From: an uncultured Blautia sp.
GTDB lineage: Bacteria > Bacillota > Clostridia > Lachnospirales > Lachnospiraceae
Assembly: GCA_944380235.1 (NCBI GenBank)
Contig: CALWHD010000161.1
Location: forward strand, 1 to 45,347
Length of the DNA stretch: 45,347 bases
Direction: 5' to 3'
Every line of letters starts with the position of its first letter. Position 1 is the stretch's first letter. Position numbers and translations under genes: made by a program. The notes beneath the pieces were generated by a model, which ran no database searches, had not been told where the DNA came from, and saw only the letters and a program-made list of their open reading frames with translations. This document shows positions 18,601 through 26,987 of this stretch, one piece after another.

Positions 18601-18756
18601 GAAATCCTCCCAGGAAGAAGTATCAAGATTTGCCACATCTTCAAATCTGCTGTCCGTTTTCAGCATTTTGTAATTTTGAATATCCACAGACTCAGGATAA
18701 ATCTGGTCTTTCAGATATTCCAGCATTTTTCCGATTCTTTCTTTCATAAGAACCAT
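15607..18756 (-). CDS. Glycoside hydrolase family 38 alpha-mannosidase
   Basis: A 1049-residue cytoplasmic zinc-dependent retaining alpha-mannosidase, with no signal peptide. An N-terminal beta-domain is followed by the catalytic barrel: zinc ligands His243 and Asp245 in HTHIDCAWLW, nucleophile Asp355 in LWLPDVFGYS, and a later zinc ligand His580 in NQFHDILPGSS. Beta-sandwich domains complete the usual length. It starts MVLMKERIGK after GGGAGGTAAAACGCA; an ATG three codons later is a less well-spaced option. It follows the two CUT1 permease genes, so the substrate is probably an imported alpha-mannoside or short mannose-containing oligosaccharide cleaved in the cytoplasm. Confidence 0.95.
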   Translation of the reverse strand: MVLMKERIGKMLEYLKDQIYPESVDIQNYKMLKTDSRFEDVANLDTSSWEDFSREQIWGGHREYYWFETTVTIPENFDKKCVVYELITGREGEWDATNPQFTIYVNGKLVQGLDVNHREIILTESAQAGDTYRIILSAFTGDQNFSLKLDSKLKVLDRKTERYFYDLSVPYETARLLNHEDRAYITIIQALNDSLNLLDMRREGSPEYYESLEKAQEFITKEFYEKHCDENQGPVVCCVGHTHIDCAWLWTLKVTEDKAVRSFSTVLNLMKQYPEYIFMSSQPQLYKYVKKNAPEVYEQIKERVAEGRWEPEGGMFVEADCNIASGEALVRQFVHGKRFFKEEFGKDNSILWLPDVFGYSAALPQILQKCDIPYFMTTKISWNEFNKMPYDTFEWEGIDGSRVLTHFVPTREYNKAAVEGGTETEHFTTYNGYLKPSQMKGSWARYSQKDLNDEVLCSFGFGDGGGGPTKEELENQRRMSKGIPGCPRTKMSTALEFFENLDKETKGSKYLPAWVGELYLEYHRGTYTSMARNKKYNRKSEFAYQNEETYAMMDKQLTGNPYPKEALQEGWEVILRNQFHDILPGSSIKEVYDDSKEEYEKILSENKEMTGNSLGSLTAKIQAPRHAVVVFNPNSAEVPGIVSFTCPAEIKNPVLWDQEEQVAVQKTAQGDYVFTAKGVPSKGYKTYILKEGDGGEASSMDVSVKHMENTWFAVDYNEKGQFARIYDKRAEREVLKEGEAGNVIVSYEDRPHNYDAWDVNNYYTEKSWEIDDVSSMEVTENGPVRACVRIERKYLDSVIVQDIYMYHDIPRIDIKNTIDWKEHQIFVKDYFPVDVHANEAVFDIQYGNVKRDTHANTSWDFAKFEVCHHKWMDVSEEGYGVSVLNDCKYGVGVRGSKIGLSMLKSAVYPNPEADKEHHEFTYSIYPHCGSWKEAGTVAQAYELNNPMTAVVKENEGGCLNPAYSFLSVDQDNVVIETAKMAEDGEALIVRLYECYNKRSKVTLTCGESIAEASECNLMEEKDTPAAYTEHTVALTMKPYEIKTIKITLK

Positions 18757-18809
18757 TGCGTTTTACCTCCCATTTTTCGTTTCTCATGATGTATTGCCGG
18801 ACGCTCCTA

Positions 18810-18841
18810 CAGGGAAACCAGGACCCTCCCTGGTTTCCCTG
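18810..18841 (-). other. Intercistronic hairpin between permease and GH38 genes
   Basis: Perfect 13-bp arms CAGGGAAACCAGG and CCTGGTTTCCCTG with a six-base loop lie in the 146-base gap between the MalG-like permease and GH38. The transcript continues TAGGAGCG, without a U-run. Confidence 0.7.
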
Positions 18842-18902
18842 TAAAGAACACCAGGCGGTATGCATTAATTTCATGCCGCCCGGTAATATCGTATATAATT
18901 TT

Positions 18903-19724
18903 TCAGCCTTTTGCCGCACCTGACATGGTAAAGCCTTTGGACATATAGTTCTGAGACAGTATGTACAGCAGGATAGACGGCAGAGCATAAATAACAGAGA
19001 ATGCCGCCAGTGGTCCGTAGCTGATAGAACCGTGCTGTCCGAAGAACTGATACAGTAAAACTGCCGCCGGCTGTTTTTCAGCACTGCTGATCAAGATGTA
19101 CGGGATAAAGAAGTTTCCCCAGCTTCCTGAGAAAGTATAAATAAATACTACACAGATACCAGGGAACATCAGAGGAGCCACTACCTTACGGATAGACTGC
19201 ATCGTAGTTGCACCGTCCACCCAGGCTGCCTCTTCCAGTTCTACAGGAATGGCGTCCATAAAGTTCTTCATCAGCCAGATTCCATAGGGAAGACCGGAAG
19301 CAGACAGATACAGGATAACACCCGGAATGCTGTCCAGCAGACCGATATTTAAGAACATCTTGTATACCGGAACAATAACTGCGATCATAGGCAGAGCCGT
19401 CATAAACAGGATCGCATACATCAGGCCTTTTTTATAGCTTAAATTATACCTGGAAAGCGGATAAGCTGCAAGACCTGAAACAAGGACTACGACCAAAGAC
19501 TGCACGCCTGCAATAATAAGACCGATACCAAAACCTTTCAGGTTCTTGGAATTTGTCATAACATCCACATAGTTGCTGAATGTCCACTCTGTAGGCCATT
19601 TCAGTGACTGGTTTGCATTAGAATCCAGAGAAGCTATCAGAAGCCATACCAGAGGGAGTACAAATGCTATGGCAATAATAGCCAGAATTACATAATGTAG
19701 TACTTTTACTGCTCTATCACTCAT
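18903..19724 (-). CDS. CUT1 sugar ABC transporter permease (MalG type)
   Basis: A 273-residue inner-membrane permease with about six helices. The coupling-loop sequence EEAAWVDGATTMQSIRKVVAPLMFPG contains the EAA motif of carbohydrate importers. The N-terminal helix (YVILAIIAIAFVLPLVWLLIASL) is typical of MalG/LacG proteins. It starts 12 bases after the partner permease with AAGGAGGGATAGAG, so the two are co-translated. The C-terminal SQNYMSKGFTMSGAAKG tail is common for the family. No dedicated ATPase is encoded here; a shared MsmK/MalK-type ATPase elsewhere is inferred. Confidence 0.93.
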   Translation of the reverse strand: MSDRAVKVLHYVILAIIAIAFVLPLVWLLIASLDSNANQSLKWPTEWTFSNYVDVMTNSKNLKGFGIGLIIAGVQSLVVVLVSGLAAYPLSRYNLSYKKGLMYAILFMTALPMIAVIVPVYKMFLNIGLLDSIPGVILYLSASGLPYGIWLMKNFMDAIPVELEEAAWVDGATTMQSIRKVVAPLMFPGICVVFIYTFSGSWGNFFIPYILISSAEKQPAAVLLYQFFGQHGSISYGPLAAFSVIYALPSILLYILSQNYMSKGFTMSGAAKG

Positions 19725-19736
19725 CTCTATCCCTCC

Positions 19737-20624
19737 TTAATCATCTGTTTTCAGAACTCTGGTGTAAATAATGCTGCATACAGCTCCCACTAACAGAAGC
19801 AGCATACCGATTGCAGTTCCCTGTCCTAACTGGAAGTTCTTAAGACCCATGTTGTACATGTAGATCGGCAGCGTATTGGTTGCCATGCCAGGACCGCCGC
19901 CTGTAAGAGCCCAGATAAGACCGAATACACCTAAAGTGGAAAGTGTGTTCAGCATGGTGTTTGTTGCAATGGTATCTTTAATACACGGAACAATGATGCG
20001 CACCAGTGTCTGGATGCGGTTAGCGCCGTCCACACGTGCAGCCTCTTCAATATCACCGGATACGTTGTCAAGGGCTGACTGGAAGTTCATCATCGAGAAT
20101 GCGGTTCCATGCCATACGTTGGCAATGATGATCGTCAGCATGGGATGTCCGTAAATAAAGTCGACGCCCGGAATGTTCAGAAGTCCGATCATCTTATTAA
20201 ATGTACCAGACACGTCAAAGAATGCCAGACAGCAAAGAGAAACTACGATTTCCGGCATAACCCATCCGGCAAGAATGCAGGGACCTATCACTCTTCTGAA
20301 GCCTTTTGCCTTATTTTTCATCAGATAAGCGATCAGGAATCCCAGAACAGACTGTCCAACCAGGCTGCCAATCAGGAAGATAAACGTATTCTTAATACTT
20401 ACCAGTGTATTGGGGTCTGTCAGCATCATTTTATAATTATCAAGACCTACAAACTGGAAATTCTGCGCTGCCGAACCAGTCAGCGCCATGTTCGTAAATG
20501 AATAGTATACGGTCAAAATAATCGGAACAATAAAAAAGGCAAGCAAAAGAACCATTGCAGGAATCAGTAACACTGATTTTTTCGCCTGATCCAACATATA
20601 TTTTTTCCGCATGGATTTCTGCAT
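19737..20624 (-). CDS. CUT1 sugar ABC transporter permease (MalF type)
   Basis: A 295-residue inner-membrane permease. It starts MQKSMRKKYMLDQAKKSVLL, a basic segment before the first helix. The EAA loop is EEAARVDGANRIQTLVRIIVPCIKD, followed by LTGGGPGMATNTLPIYMYN, a usual MalF-type C-terminal signature. The frame is open to 20696, but the ATG at 20624 has AGGAGGGAATGTGCT and removes a Cys-rich extension lying in the upstream hairpin. It forms the pore with the MalG-type permease for import of the glycan received by the preceding binding protein. Confidence 0.93.
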   Translation of the reverse strand: MQKSMRKKYMLDQAKKSVLLIPAMVLLLAFFIVPIILTVYYSFTNMALTGSAAQNFQFVGLDNYKMMLTDPNTLVSIKNTFIFLIGSLVGQSVLGFLIAYLMKNKAKGFRRVIGPCILAGWVMPEIVVSLCCLAFFDVSGTFNKMIGLLNIPGVDFIYGHPMLTIIIANVWHGTAFSMMNFQSALDNVSGDIEEAARVDGANRIQTLVRIIVPCIKDTIATNTMLNTLSTLGVFGLIWALTGGGPGMATNTLPIYMYNMGLKNFQLGQGTAIGMLLLLVGAVCSIIYTRVLKTDD

Positions 20625-20658
20625 AGCACATTCCCTCCTTCTTCTTTTCTGGATAAAA

Positions 20659-20689
20659 CAGGGTGCCGCCTGCATCAGACAGCACCCTG
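20659..20689 (-). other. Intercistronic hairpin between sugar-binding protein and permease genes
   Basis: Arms CAGGGTGC and GCACCCTG (20659-20666 and 20682-20689) extend inward by six further pairs, two of them G-U, to give about 14 bp with a 3-base loop. No U-run follows. It lies 33 bases after the binding-protein stop, a typical place for differential mRNA stability. Confidence 0.65.
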
Positions 20690-20722
20690 CATACATGACT
20701 CTAATACTTCTTGATCTACTGT

Positions 20723-22126
20723 TTATTTCTGTACAGTATTATCCTCTCCTACAACTCTCGCCACTTCTGTATGATACTGATTCATGGCATCTGCAGGGCT
20801 TGTACCGGATACTACAGATTCTACCATTGCCTGAATAGAAGTAGAAACTGTTGAATACTGGTCGTTCTGAGGTCTGAAATCAGCAGTTTCCAGGAATTTT
20901 GTAGCTGTTTCGAAGAATGGCTGTGCACTATATTCTTCTTCTTCAGCAGTATCTGTTCTTGTACAGATATTTCCCTGATCCAGAATGGACTGCAGATAAA
21001 CGTCCGGGCTCATCATATGCTGAATGAATTCAAAAGTAAGGTCTTTGTTGTCAGAATTTTCCGGAATGGAAAGTGCCCAGCCGCCTGCCAGAGTAACTGT
21101 TCCAGGATCCTGACCTTCGCTTGTAGGCATAGCAGCAAGACCAACTTCATCTTCATAGCCGTCCCACGGAGCTGCTCCGTTTTCTTTCCAGCTTCCTGTG
21201 ATCCAGATACCATCAAGGTCAATACCCAGTTTGTTCTGCGGCAGATATTCTCTTGAGGATGTGTTTGCAGCCTGTCCGTTTAATACCAGTGATAAGGAAG
21301 GACCATATCCGTTAGTGAAAATATCACTTAAGAACTGAAGAGATTCTTCGATTTCAGGGCTCTTTGTGATCCATTTTCCGTCCTCATCCTGAAGACGAGC
21401 ACCTGTTCCGTAATAGATCATTTCATATGTCTGCATGGAAGTTGCTTCACCGGAAGCCTTACCTGCATTACACCAGAATGGAACTACATCCGGGCAGTTG
21501 TCTTTGATTGCCTTGCAGGCATCTAAAATATCCTGCCAGCTCTCCGGCTGCCATTCCTCACCTGCTGCGATTACTCCTGCCTGCTCCAGAACTGATTTGT
21601 TGTACCAAAGTCCACGAGTATCTGTACAGTATGGAATACCATATACTTTATCATCCATGGTTACCATCTTCTGCATGGATTCATAATATTTTCCATCATT
21701 CCAGTCTGCATAATCCGCAACATAGTCTGTCAGATCTGTCAGATATCCTGCTGCCGCATCGTTGGGAAGCTGGAAAGTATCCTCACATACCAGGTCAGGA
21801 CATGTTCCCGGATCCGCAAGCTGCAGAGCGATCTTTGTAAAGTAGTTTCCTTCATCTGCTGTGATAGGAGCTACATCCAGCTCAACTTCATCTTTCTTGT
21901 CCCAGCTTTCATATGCTGCATTTACCCATTTGTAAAGAGCATTTGTTTCCAGATCTGTACCGTCATCACGGAACGTAAATGTAATCTTTGATTTTCCTGA
22001 TGAACCGGAATCACCTCCGCTTGAGCTGTCTCCGCCATCAGAACTTCCGCCTGAACCGCCGCAGGCAGCCATACTGAACGCCATCACAGATGTCATTAAC
22101 AGTGCCATAATTTGTTTCTTTTTCAT
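20723..22126 (-). CDS. CUT1 sugar ABC transporter substrate-binding lipoprotein
   Basis: A 467-residue family-1 solute-binding protein. The signal peptide MKKKQIMALLMTSVMAFSMAAC has a lipobox ending in Cys22, followed by a Gly/Ser/Asp-rich tether of about 25 residues. Family features include GIPYCTDTRGLWYNKSVLEQAG and the C-terminal FIQHMMSPDVYLQSIL. It opens the glycoside operon directly downstream of the two-component system, with an AAAGGAGTGACGTGTT ribosome site. It presumably captures a mannose-containing oligosaccharide or glycoside, inferred from GH38 in the same operon. Confidence 0.93.
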   Translation of the reverse strand: MKKKQIMALLMTSVMAFSMAACGGSGGSSDGGDSSSGGDSGSSGKSKITFTFRDDGTDLETNALYKWVNAAYESWDKKDEVELDVAPITADEGNYFTKIALQLADPGTCPDLVCEDTFQLPNDAAAGYLTDLTDYVADYADWNDGKYYESMQKMVTMDDKVYGIPYCTDTRGLWYNKSVLEQAGVIAAGEEWQPESWQDILDACKAIKDNCPDVVPFWCNAGKASGEATSMQTYEMIYYGTGARLQDEDGKWITKSPEIEESLQFLSDIFTNGYGPSLSLVLNGQAANTSSREYLPQNKLGIDLDGIWITGSWKENGAAPWDGYEDEVGLAAMPTSEGQDPGTVTLAGGWALSIPENSDNKDLTFEFIQHMMSPDVYLQSILDQGNICTRTDTAEEEEYSAQPFFETATKFLETADFRPQNDQYSTVSTSIQAMVESVVSGTSPADAMNQYHTEVARVVGEDNTVQK

Positions 22127-22228
22127 AACACGTCACTCCTTTATTTCATTATGAGTATATATTATCACCAACAACTTTTCTTGTATATTCCATTTTTTTG
22201 ATATTACGGGGTGTATTTTGACATAAAT
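22127..22228 (-). promoter_or_regulatory. Probable promoter region of the glycoside operon
   Basis: The AT-rich gap after the two-component terminator holds -10-like GATAATA and TAATGA elements on the minus strand. The clearest pair is TTGTTG with TAATGA at 17 bp, but neither hexamer set is strong. A weak promoter would suit activation by the AraC-type response regulator encoded just upstream. I could not define its binding site. Confidence 0.4.
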
Positions 22229-22276
22229 AAAAGGTTGCTGCCAGGGAATTTATGTGCATATTAACAACAACCTTTT
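22218..22276 (-). terminator. Terminator after the sensor operon
   Basis: Arms AAAGGTTGTTG and CAGCAACCTTT (11 pairs, one G-U; 22276-22265 and 22240-22230), with a loop of about 24 bases, are followed on the minus strand by TTATTTATGTC. The U-tract is broken and the loop is long, so some read-through into the sugar transporter operon is possible. Confidence 0.55.
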
Positions 22277-22302
22277 GTCTTTTTTTATTTATCTACAGCA
22301 TT

Positions 22303-23565
22303 TTAGTTCTCCAGAATGCTGATCCTTACCGCCTCCTGAATATTCTCTGCAATCATCTGCGCCTCTTCGGGGTATGTCTCCAAAGCTGCCTGGATTCCCT
22401 CTTCCAACGCCTCTGCTACAGAAAACCATGCATCACTTACCAGAGAAAATTTCTCATTTGTTCCATCCAGAAAATCAGATTTCAACCCGGCTTCTCCTTT
22501 ATAATCTGCACCACCTTTTTCTTCATATGATACATCCTGAAGCACCGGCAGCATTTCCATGGCGCTGCCTAGTTTCTCATAGGTATCTATCTCAAAAAGA
22601 TAATCAAGAAAATCCTCTGCCTCCTGCCCTGCATTCACAGTCAGACCGATATTCTCTCCGGTAAGATAGACCATGTCGGTGATCTCTCCCGGAAGCCTGG
22701 TCATTCCTATATCAAAAGAAATGCTGGAACTTCTCAGAATCGTCAGACAGCTAAGCTGATTGACCATCATCTGGATCTCTCCTTCAGCAAACCTCCTGGC
22801 AAGATCCCCCTGGCTGGTGTTGATCAGATTAGGGGGAAGGATATTCATCTGCACCATGGTCTCTATATCCTGGAAACACTGGACTCCCTGAGCGCGGTCG
22901 ATACTGTAAATACTCCCTCCCCTGGAGTAGAGCATAAGAGAGAAAAACTGCGCTGCCTCCTCTGAATTCTTTGCAGCAAATCCAAATCCATAAGTTCCCA
23001 GCTTCTGTATTTTCAGCCCCACATTAATAATGTCTTCCCATGTTGCAGGCAGCTGCGCCTGATTTTCTTCCATAACATCCTCATTGTAAAACAGCAGATA
23101 GGGATCATAGAAAAAAGGCAGTCCATAGTACTTTCCGTCACTCATCACATTCTCCCAGGGAATTCCCTGGACATATCGGTTTCTCTTTTCCAGGGTCATT
23201 TCCAGTTCTCTGAAGATTCCCATCTTGATCAAAGGAGGCATCATAGAACTGCTGCAGATAATAATATCCGCATTGGTGCCTTCGTCCTGGCGCAGTCCAA
23301 TTTCCCTTTTGTAATTTTCTTCCGGAATATATTCTATCTCAATTTCTATATCCTCATGATCTCTTTCGTAATCCCGGGCAACTTCTTCCAGTATCTGTTT
23401 TTGAGGCCCTGCTGAATAAGGTGCCATCATCCGGATAGTCTTAGGATTTTCCCCATTTTCTTTATGCTGCTCTTTCACATTACTGTGCAGAAACATAACA
23501 AATACCACAAGGATCAAAATTCCTGTCAGCAGCACAGCTCCCCACAGAATCTGCCTCTTGCTCAT
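22303..23565 (-). CDS. Membrane-anchored solute-binding-like protein of the sensor operon
   Basis: A 420-residue protein with the fold signatures of family-1 sugar-binding proteins (IRMMAPYSAGPQKQILEEVARDYE, GLPFFYDPYLLFYNEDVM, PATWEDIINVG, FAEGEIQMMVNQLS). The N-terminus has one hydrophobic helix (about 8-26, ending VVFVMFLHSN) and no lipobox cysteine, so it looks membrane-anchored rather than a released or lipid-tethered transporter component. Its ATG overlaps the response-regulator stop by four bases (ATGA). It is separate from the transporter's own binding protein, so a role as ligand-sensing partner of the histidine kinase is likely, as in XylFII/LytS-type systems. A transport role is less likely. 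Confidence 0.85.
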   Translation of the reverse strand: MSKRQILWGAVLLTGILILVVFVMFLHSNVKEQHKENGENPKTIRMMAPYSAGPQKQILEEVARDYERDHEDIEIEIEYIPEENYKREIGLRQDEGTNADIIICSSSMMPPLIKMGIFRELEMTLEKRNRYVQGIPWENVMSDGKYYGLPFFYDPYLLFYNEDVMEENQAQLPATWEDIINVGLKIQKLGTYGFGFAAKNSEEAAQFFSLMLYSRGGSIYSIDRAQGVQCFQDIETMVQMNILPPNLINTSQGDLARRFAEGEIQMMVNQLSCLTILRSSSISFDIGMTRLPGEITDMVYLTGENIGLTVNAGQEAEDFLDYLFEIDTYEKLGSAMEMLPVLQDVSYEEKGGADYKGEAGLKSDFLDGTNEKFSLVSDAWFSVAEALEEGIQAALETYPEEAQMIAENIQEAVRISILEN

Positions 23566-25076
23566 ACGCCTCTCTCCTTCCTGAACTCAGAAGGAGTCAT
23601 TCCGCAAAGTTTTTTAAACACAGAGACAAAATATTTCTGGTCATGATATCCAACAGCCTCCGCCACCTCATAGACCTTCTTCTTACTGTCAAGGAGCATT
23701 CTCTTGGCTATGCTGATGCGGAAATTCTGGAGAAACGCAGTGAATTTCGCTCCTGTTTCCTGTTGGAAAAGCCGGCTTAAATATTCCGCAGATACATTGC
23801 ACAGCTCTGCTGCCTCTGAGAGGGAAATATCCCGGGCATAATTTTCTCTGATGAAAGCAATCACTTTTAATACCATATCATTTTCTGTAATATCTACTTT
23901 TTTTAAATCACAGAAAGCGGCTTTTAAGATTTTTTCAAACTGGTAGGTCAGCTGCCGGGCAGTATAGCTGCGCAGCATACTGCTCATAATATACTGGCTG
24001 TCTTTTTCATCATCTTCCTGATTTTTTTCCATTCCTGCTTTTAAGATTCCTGCGGAAAACCGTATGGTATATTCCCGTATCTCATCCGGATGCATCCTGC
24101 TCTCAATAATCTCATGGACAAACTGCTCCCCCGCCTGCCTGATCTTTTCTTTATCCTGTTTCCAGATTTCTTTCTGTATGGTCATTTCCAGCTGTCCCGG
24201 ATATTCTTTTTTCTCAAACTTTATGGAATGTGCCAGCTCTCTGTCTATAATCTTTCCTTTTTCCAGGTGAAATCCGTAAACCAGCAGTTCCTTCAGCTCT
24301 TTTAGAACTTCCGGCAAATTCCCGATTCCGTATGCAGTCCCATAACTGCAGATAAAGTCCGTGTTTTCCAGAAGCGAGGACACTACTCTGTTTTCCAGCA
24401 CCCACTTTAAAAAAGTATTCTTCTCGGTATCCACGATCAGGACTGTATAAGCATTCTCATGGGAAACAGGGACAATATAATAATCCTGTATACACTGTGA
24501 GTCCAGACATTCCCTGGTATCATAGATCATCTCATTAACAGCCTCTTTTGTCTGGCTTTCCGGATACACATAAAGCAGGGAAACCTGTACCCGCTCATTA
24601 ATTCCCAGCTTATTTTCCAGTCTTTCCCGAAAGAACTCCCGATTTTCCTGTCTGCCATTTACATAATCCCAGAGCATCTGCTCCGGAGAAATCTGTTCCG
24701 TCTTTTTCTCCTTCAGCTTATTCTCCACATTCTGCAGTACCTGCAGAAAATTTTCCACATCTACAGGTTTCAACACATAATCCATAGCATGCAGTTTCAG
24801 AGCCTGCTGAGCATATTCAAATTCAGAATAACCACTGATAAATATGACACCGGTGTCAAATCCCTTTTCTCTCATCTTCTGCAGCATTTCAAGTCCGTTC
24901 ATCCCGGGCATCCGGATATCACTGATGATCAGATCCGGCTGCTCCTTTTCTAATGCCCGGATTCCTTCTTCTCCATTCTCCGCCACAGATATGATCTTAT
25001 GGCCTGTATGCTTTTGTATGATATTGATAATTCCCTCTCTTGTCTTTGGTTCATCTTCTACCAATATTATTCTCAT
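23562..25076 (-). CDS. YesN-type response regulator with AraC DNA-binding domain
   Basis: A 504-residue regulator. The receiver domain (1-120) has the acidic pocket VEDEPKTREG, phospho-acceptor Asp53 (ISDIRMPGMNG) and conserved Lys (YVLKPVD). A long linker of about 270 residues follows. The AraC-type double helix-turn-helix fills the last ~100 residues (ISLSEAAELCNVSAEYLSRLFQQETG, VYEVAEAVGYHDQKYFVSVFKKLCGMTPSEFRKE). It overlaps the kinase stop and the anchored binding-protein start by four bases each. It very likely activates the sugar transporter and glycosidase operon immediately downstream. Confidence 0.95.
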   Translation of the reverse strand: MRIILVEDEPKTREGIINIIQKHTGHKIISVAENGEEGIRALEKEQPDLIISDIRMPGMNGLEMLQKMREKGFDTGVIFISGYSEFEYAQQALKLHAMDYVLKPVDVENFLQVLQNVENKLKEKKTEQISPEQMLWDYVNGRQENREFFRERLENKLGINERVQVSLLYVYPESQTKEAVNEMIYDTRECLDSQCIQDYYIVPVSHENAYTVLIVDTEKNTFLKWVLENRVVSSLLENTDFICSYGTAYGIGNLPEVLKELKELLVYGFHLEKGKIIDRELAHSIKFEKKEYPGQLEMTIQKEIWKQDKEKIRQAGEQFVHEIIESRMHPDEIREYTIRFSAGILKAGMEKNQEDDEKDSQYIMSSMLRSYTARQLTYQFEKILKAAFCDLKKVDITENDMVLKVIAFIRENYARDISLSEAAELCNVSAEYLSRLFQQETGAKFTAFLQNFRISIAKRMLLDSKKKVYEVAEAVGYHDQKYFVSVFKKLCGMTPSEFRKERGV

Positions 25077-26914
25077 TGTTTTTCCTCCAAATCCCCGCAG
25101 GGAATTTCCATCGTGATCTTAGTGCCATTCTCGTCCGACTCTACAAAAAAGCTGCTGTTCTCCCCATAGTAAAGCTTCAGCCTGGCAATAACATTTCGAA
25201 GGCCGATACTGGACTCAATCCTGTCTCTCGCATAATCATAATGATTAAACATTTCCACCGTCTCCCGGCTCATCCCCACACCATTATCTTCCACTGTGAT
25301 CTGCATCCGCTCCAAAGCAATACGGCAAATATTGATCTTAATCTCATCAATCCCTGACTTTCCCGGGAAACCATGAACAAGAGTATTTTCCAGCAGCGGC
25401 TGAATCAGCATCTTATGTATTCTCACAGAATTAAGCTCTTCGTCCGCCTTAATGCTGCATACAAAGGAGTAGTTCATCCTTTGCTGCTGAAGGTGGATAT
25501 ACTGTCTTAAATACACCAGCTCGCTTTCCAGGGGTACAATCTCATTACTTTTATGAATACTGTAGCGCAGAAGTGCCGCCAGGCTTGTAAGCATCTTGCT
25601 GATGGTATATTCTTCCCTGTCTACAGCAAGCCAGTTAATGGCATCCAGTGTATTATAAAGAAAATGCGGATTAATCTGTGCTTCCAGCGCTTTAATCTCC
25701 GCGTTCTTCTCGCGAATGAGGGCTTCCCTCTCCAAACGCCTTGATTCCCAGATATTCTGGATCATTTTATTAAAATGTCTGGATATTCTTACAAACTCGT
25801 GTCCCTGGATATCTTTATCTTCAATGTGCGCCTGGGCATCTCCCCGATTCGCCTTATCCATGGCTTTTAAAATAGGCTGCAGGGAACCGTCCACGCGCTC
25901 TGCGGTATTCAGAGCAAAAATAACGCAGAGAATCGCTGTAAGCAGTCCTACCAGAATAATGATCATTGTGATATAGGTAAAATCCTGAATAGCATAATCA
26001 AAATCCTGAATATTAATAACATAAAACTGCCCGTTCAGGATACTCATGCTTCTTACTTCCAGTCTGCCGCCTTTTAAAATCTCATACTTTTTCGCATAAT
26101 TCAGTGCCGCATCGTTAAGCTGCTCCTGGTCCAGTTCCTGATCTCCAGAGGAAACCTCCAGTTTCTCAGGACTCCAGTTTTCCAGAGGAAAGGAAATTAC
26201 ATTTCCCTCTTTGTCTGCCACAAAGCTCAGATTCGATTCCACATTCCCCGGTCCATAGGTCTCTCTCATTTCTGCCTCATCAAAGCACAGAATGATACAG
26301 CCCACAGGGCCTTTCTGATATTCCGAGAAATCTGTAAGCTGATGAATCATATATATACAGTTATGCGACTCGTATTCTCCCTGAGACTTTTTTATAGATG
26401 GAGTATAGATCATACCTTTATTTTCCGTTACCCTCGCCATAAGCCTTCCCTGACGGATTTTGTCAAAATCAAAGCAGAAACTGCTCTCTCCTGACTGGGT
26501 CACAGTATCATAAAAACAGGTATCATAATGTTCCCCAACAATAGCAATGCCGAGAATCCCGAAATTGTTGTAGCACAGATCTTCCAGTCTCTGTTCAATA
26601 GCATATTCTGCTGCATAGCGTTCATTGTGATCCCACCGGTTGATAGGCTTCAGCTCTTCTGTATAAAATTCATCTGTATAAATTCCCTGTACGATCTTCT
26701 CATAGTCTCTGCAGAGATCTTCAAGGTTCACTGCATTCTGCTCCAGATTTGCCTGGATCAGTTCCCCGGTCTGTTCCCTCATCACTCTGGCGCTCAGCTG
26801 ATAATTAATCAGCAATATGCAGAGAATAGGACCTATGGATACGATCAAGGACAGAACCAGCATCTTTTTCGCGATCGCAAGGTTCTGATATTTTTCCCAT
26901 ATTTGTTTTATCAT
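25073..26914 (-). CDS. YesM-type membrane sensor histidine kinase
   Basis: A 613-residue kinase. One membrane helix lies at about 18-38, an extracellular sensor region runs to about 305, and a second helix (TMIIILVGLLTAILCVIFAL) leads into a HAMP domain. The kinase region has the His_kinase-type phospho-acceptor His417 in INPHFLYNTLDAINW, typical of YesM/LytS proteins. The ATP-binding lobe follows with LIQPLLENTLVHG and the DNGVGM motif. It signals to the YesN-like regulator. It is the first gene of the sensor operon and has AGGAGCGGAAGAC before the ATG. Confidence 0.95.
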   Translation of the reverse strand: MIKQIWEKYQNLAIAKKMLVLSLIVSIGPILCILLINYQLSARVMREQTGELIQANLEQNAVNLEDLCRDYEKIVQGIYTDEFYTEELKPINRWDHNERYAAEYAIEQRLEDLCYNNFGILGIAIVGEHYDTCFYDTVTQSGESSFCFDFDKIRQGRLMARVTENKGMIYTPSIKKSQGEYESHNCIYMIHQLTDFSEYQKGPVGCIILCFDEAEMRETYGPGNVESNLSFVADKEGNVISFPLENWSPEKLEVSSGDQELDQEQLNDAALNYAKKYEILKGGRLEVRSMSILNGQFYVINIQDFDYAIQDFTYITMIIILVGLLTAILCVIFALNTAERVDGSLQPILKAMDKANRGDAQAHIEDKDIQGHEFVRISRHFNKMIQNIWESRRLEREALIREKNAEIKALEAQINPHFLYNTLDAINWLAVDREEYTISKMLTSLAALLRYSIHKSNEIVPLESELVYLRQYIHLQQQRMNYSFVCSIKADEELNSVRIHKMLIQPLLENTLVHGFPGKSGIDEIKINICRIALERMQITVEDNGVGMSRETVEMFNHYDYARDRIESSIGLRNVIARLKLYYGENSSFFVESDENGTKITMEIPCGDLEEKQ

Positions 26915-26987
26915 GTCTTCCGCTCCTGCCGTTTATCTGCTACACTTTAAAGATTCTTTTCTTTGCGGTGTTTGCTGCTTTCTTATC

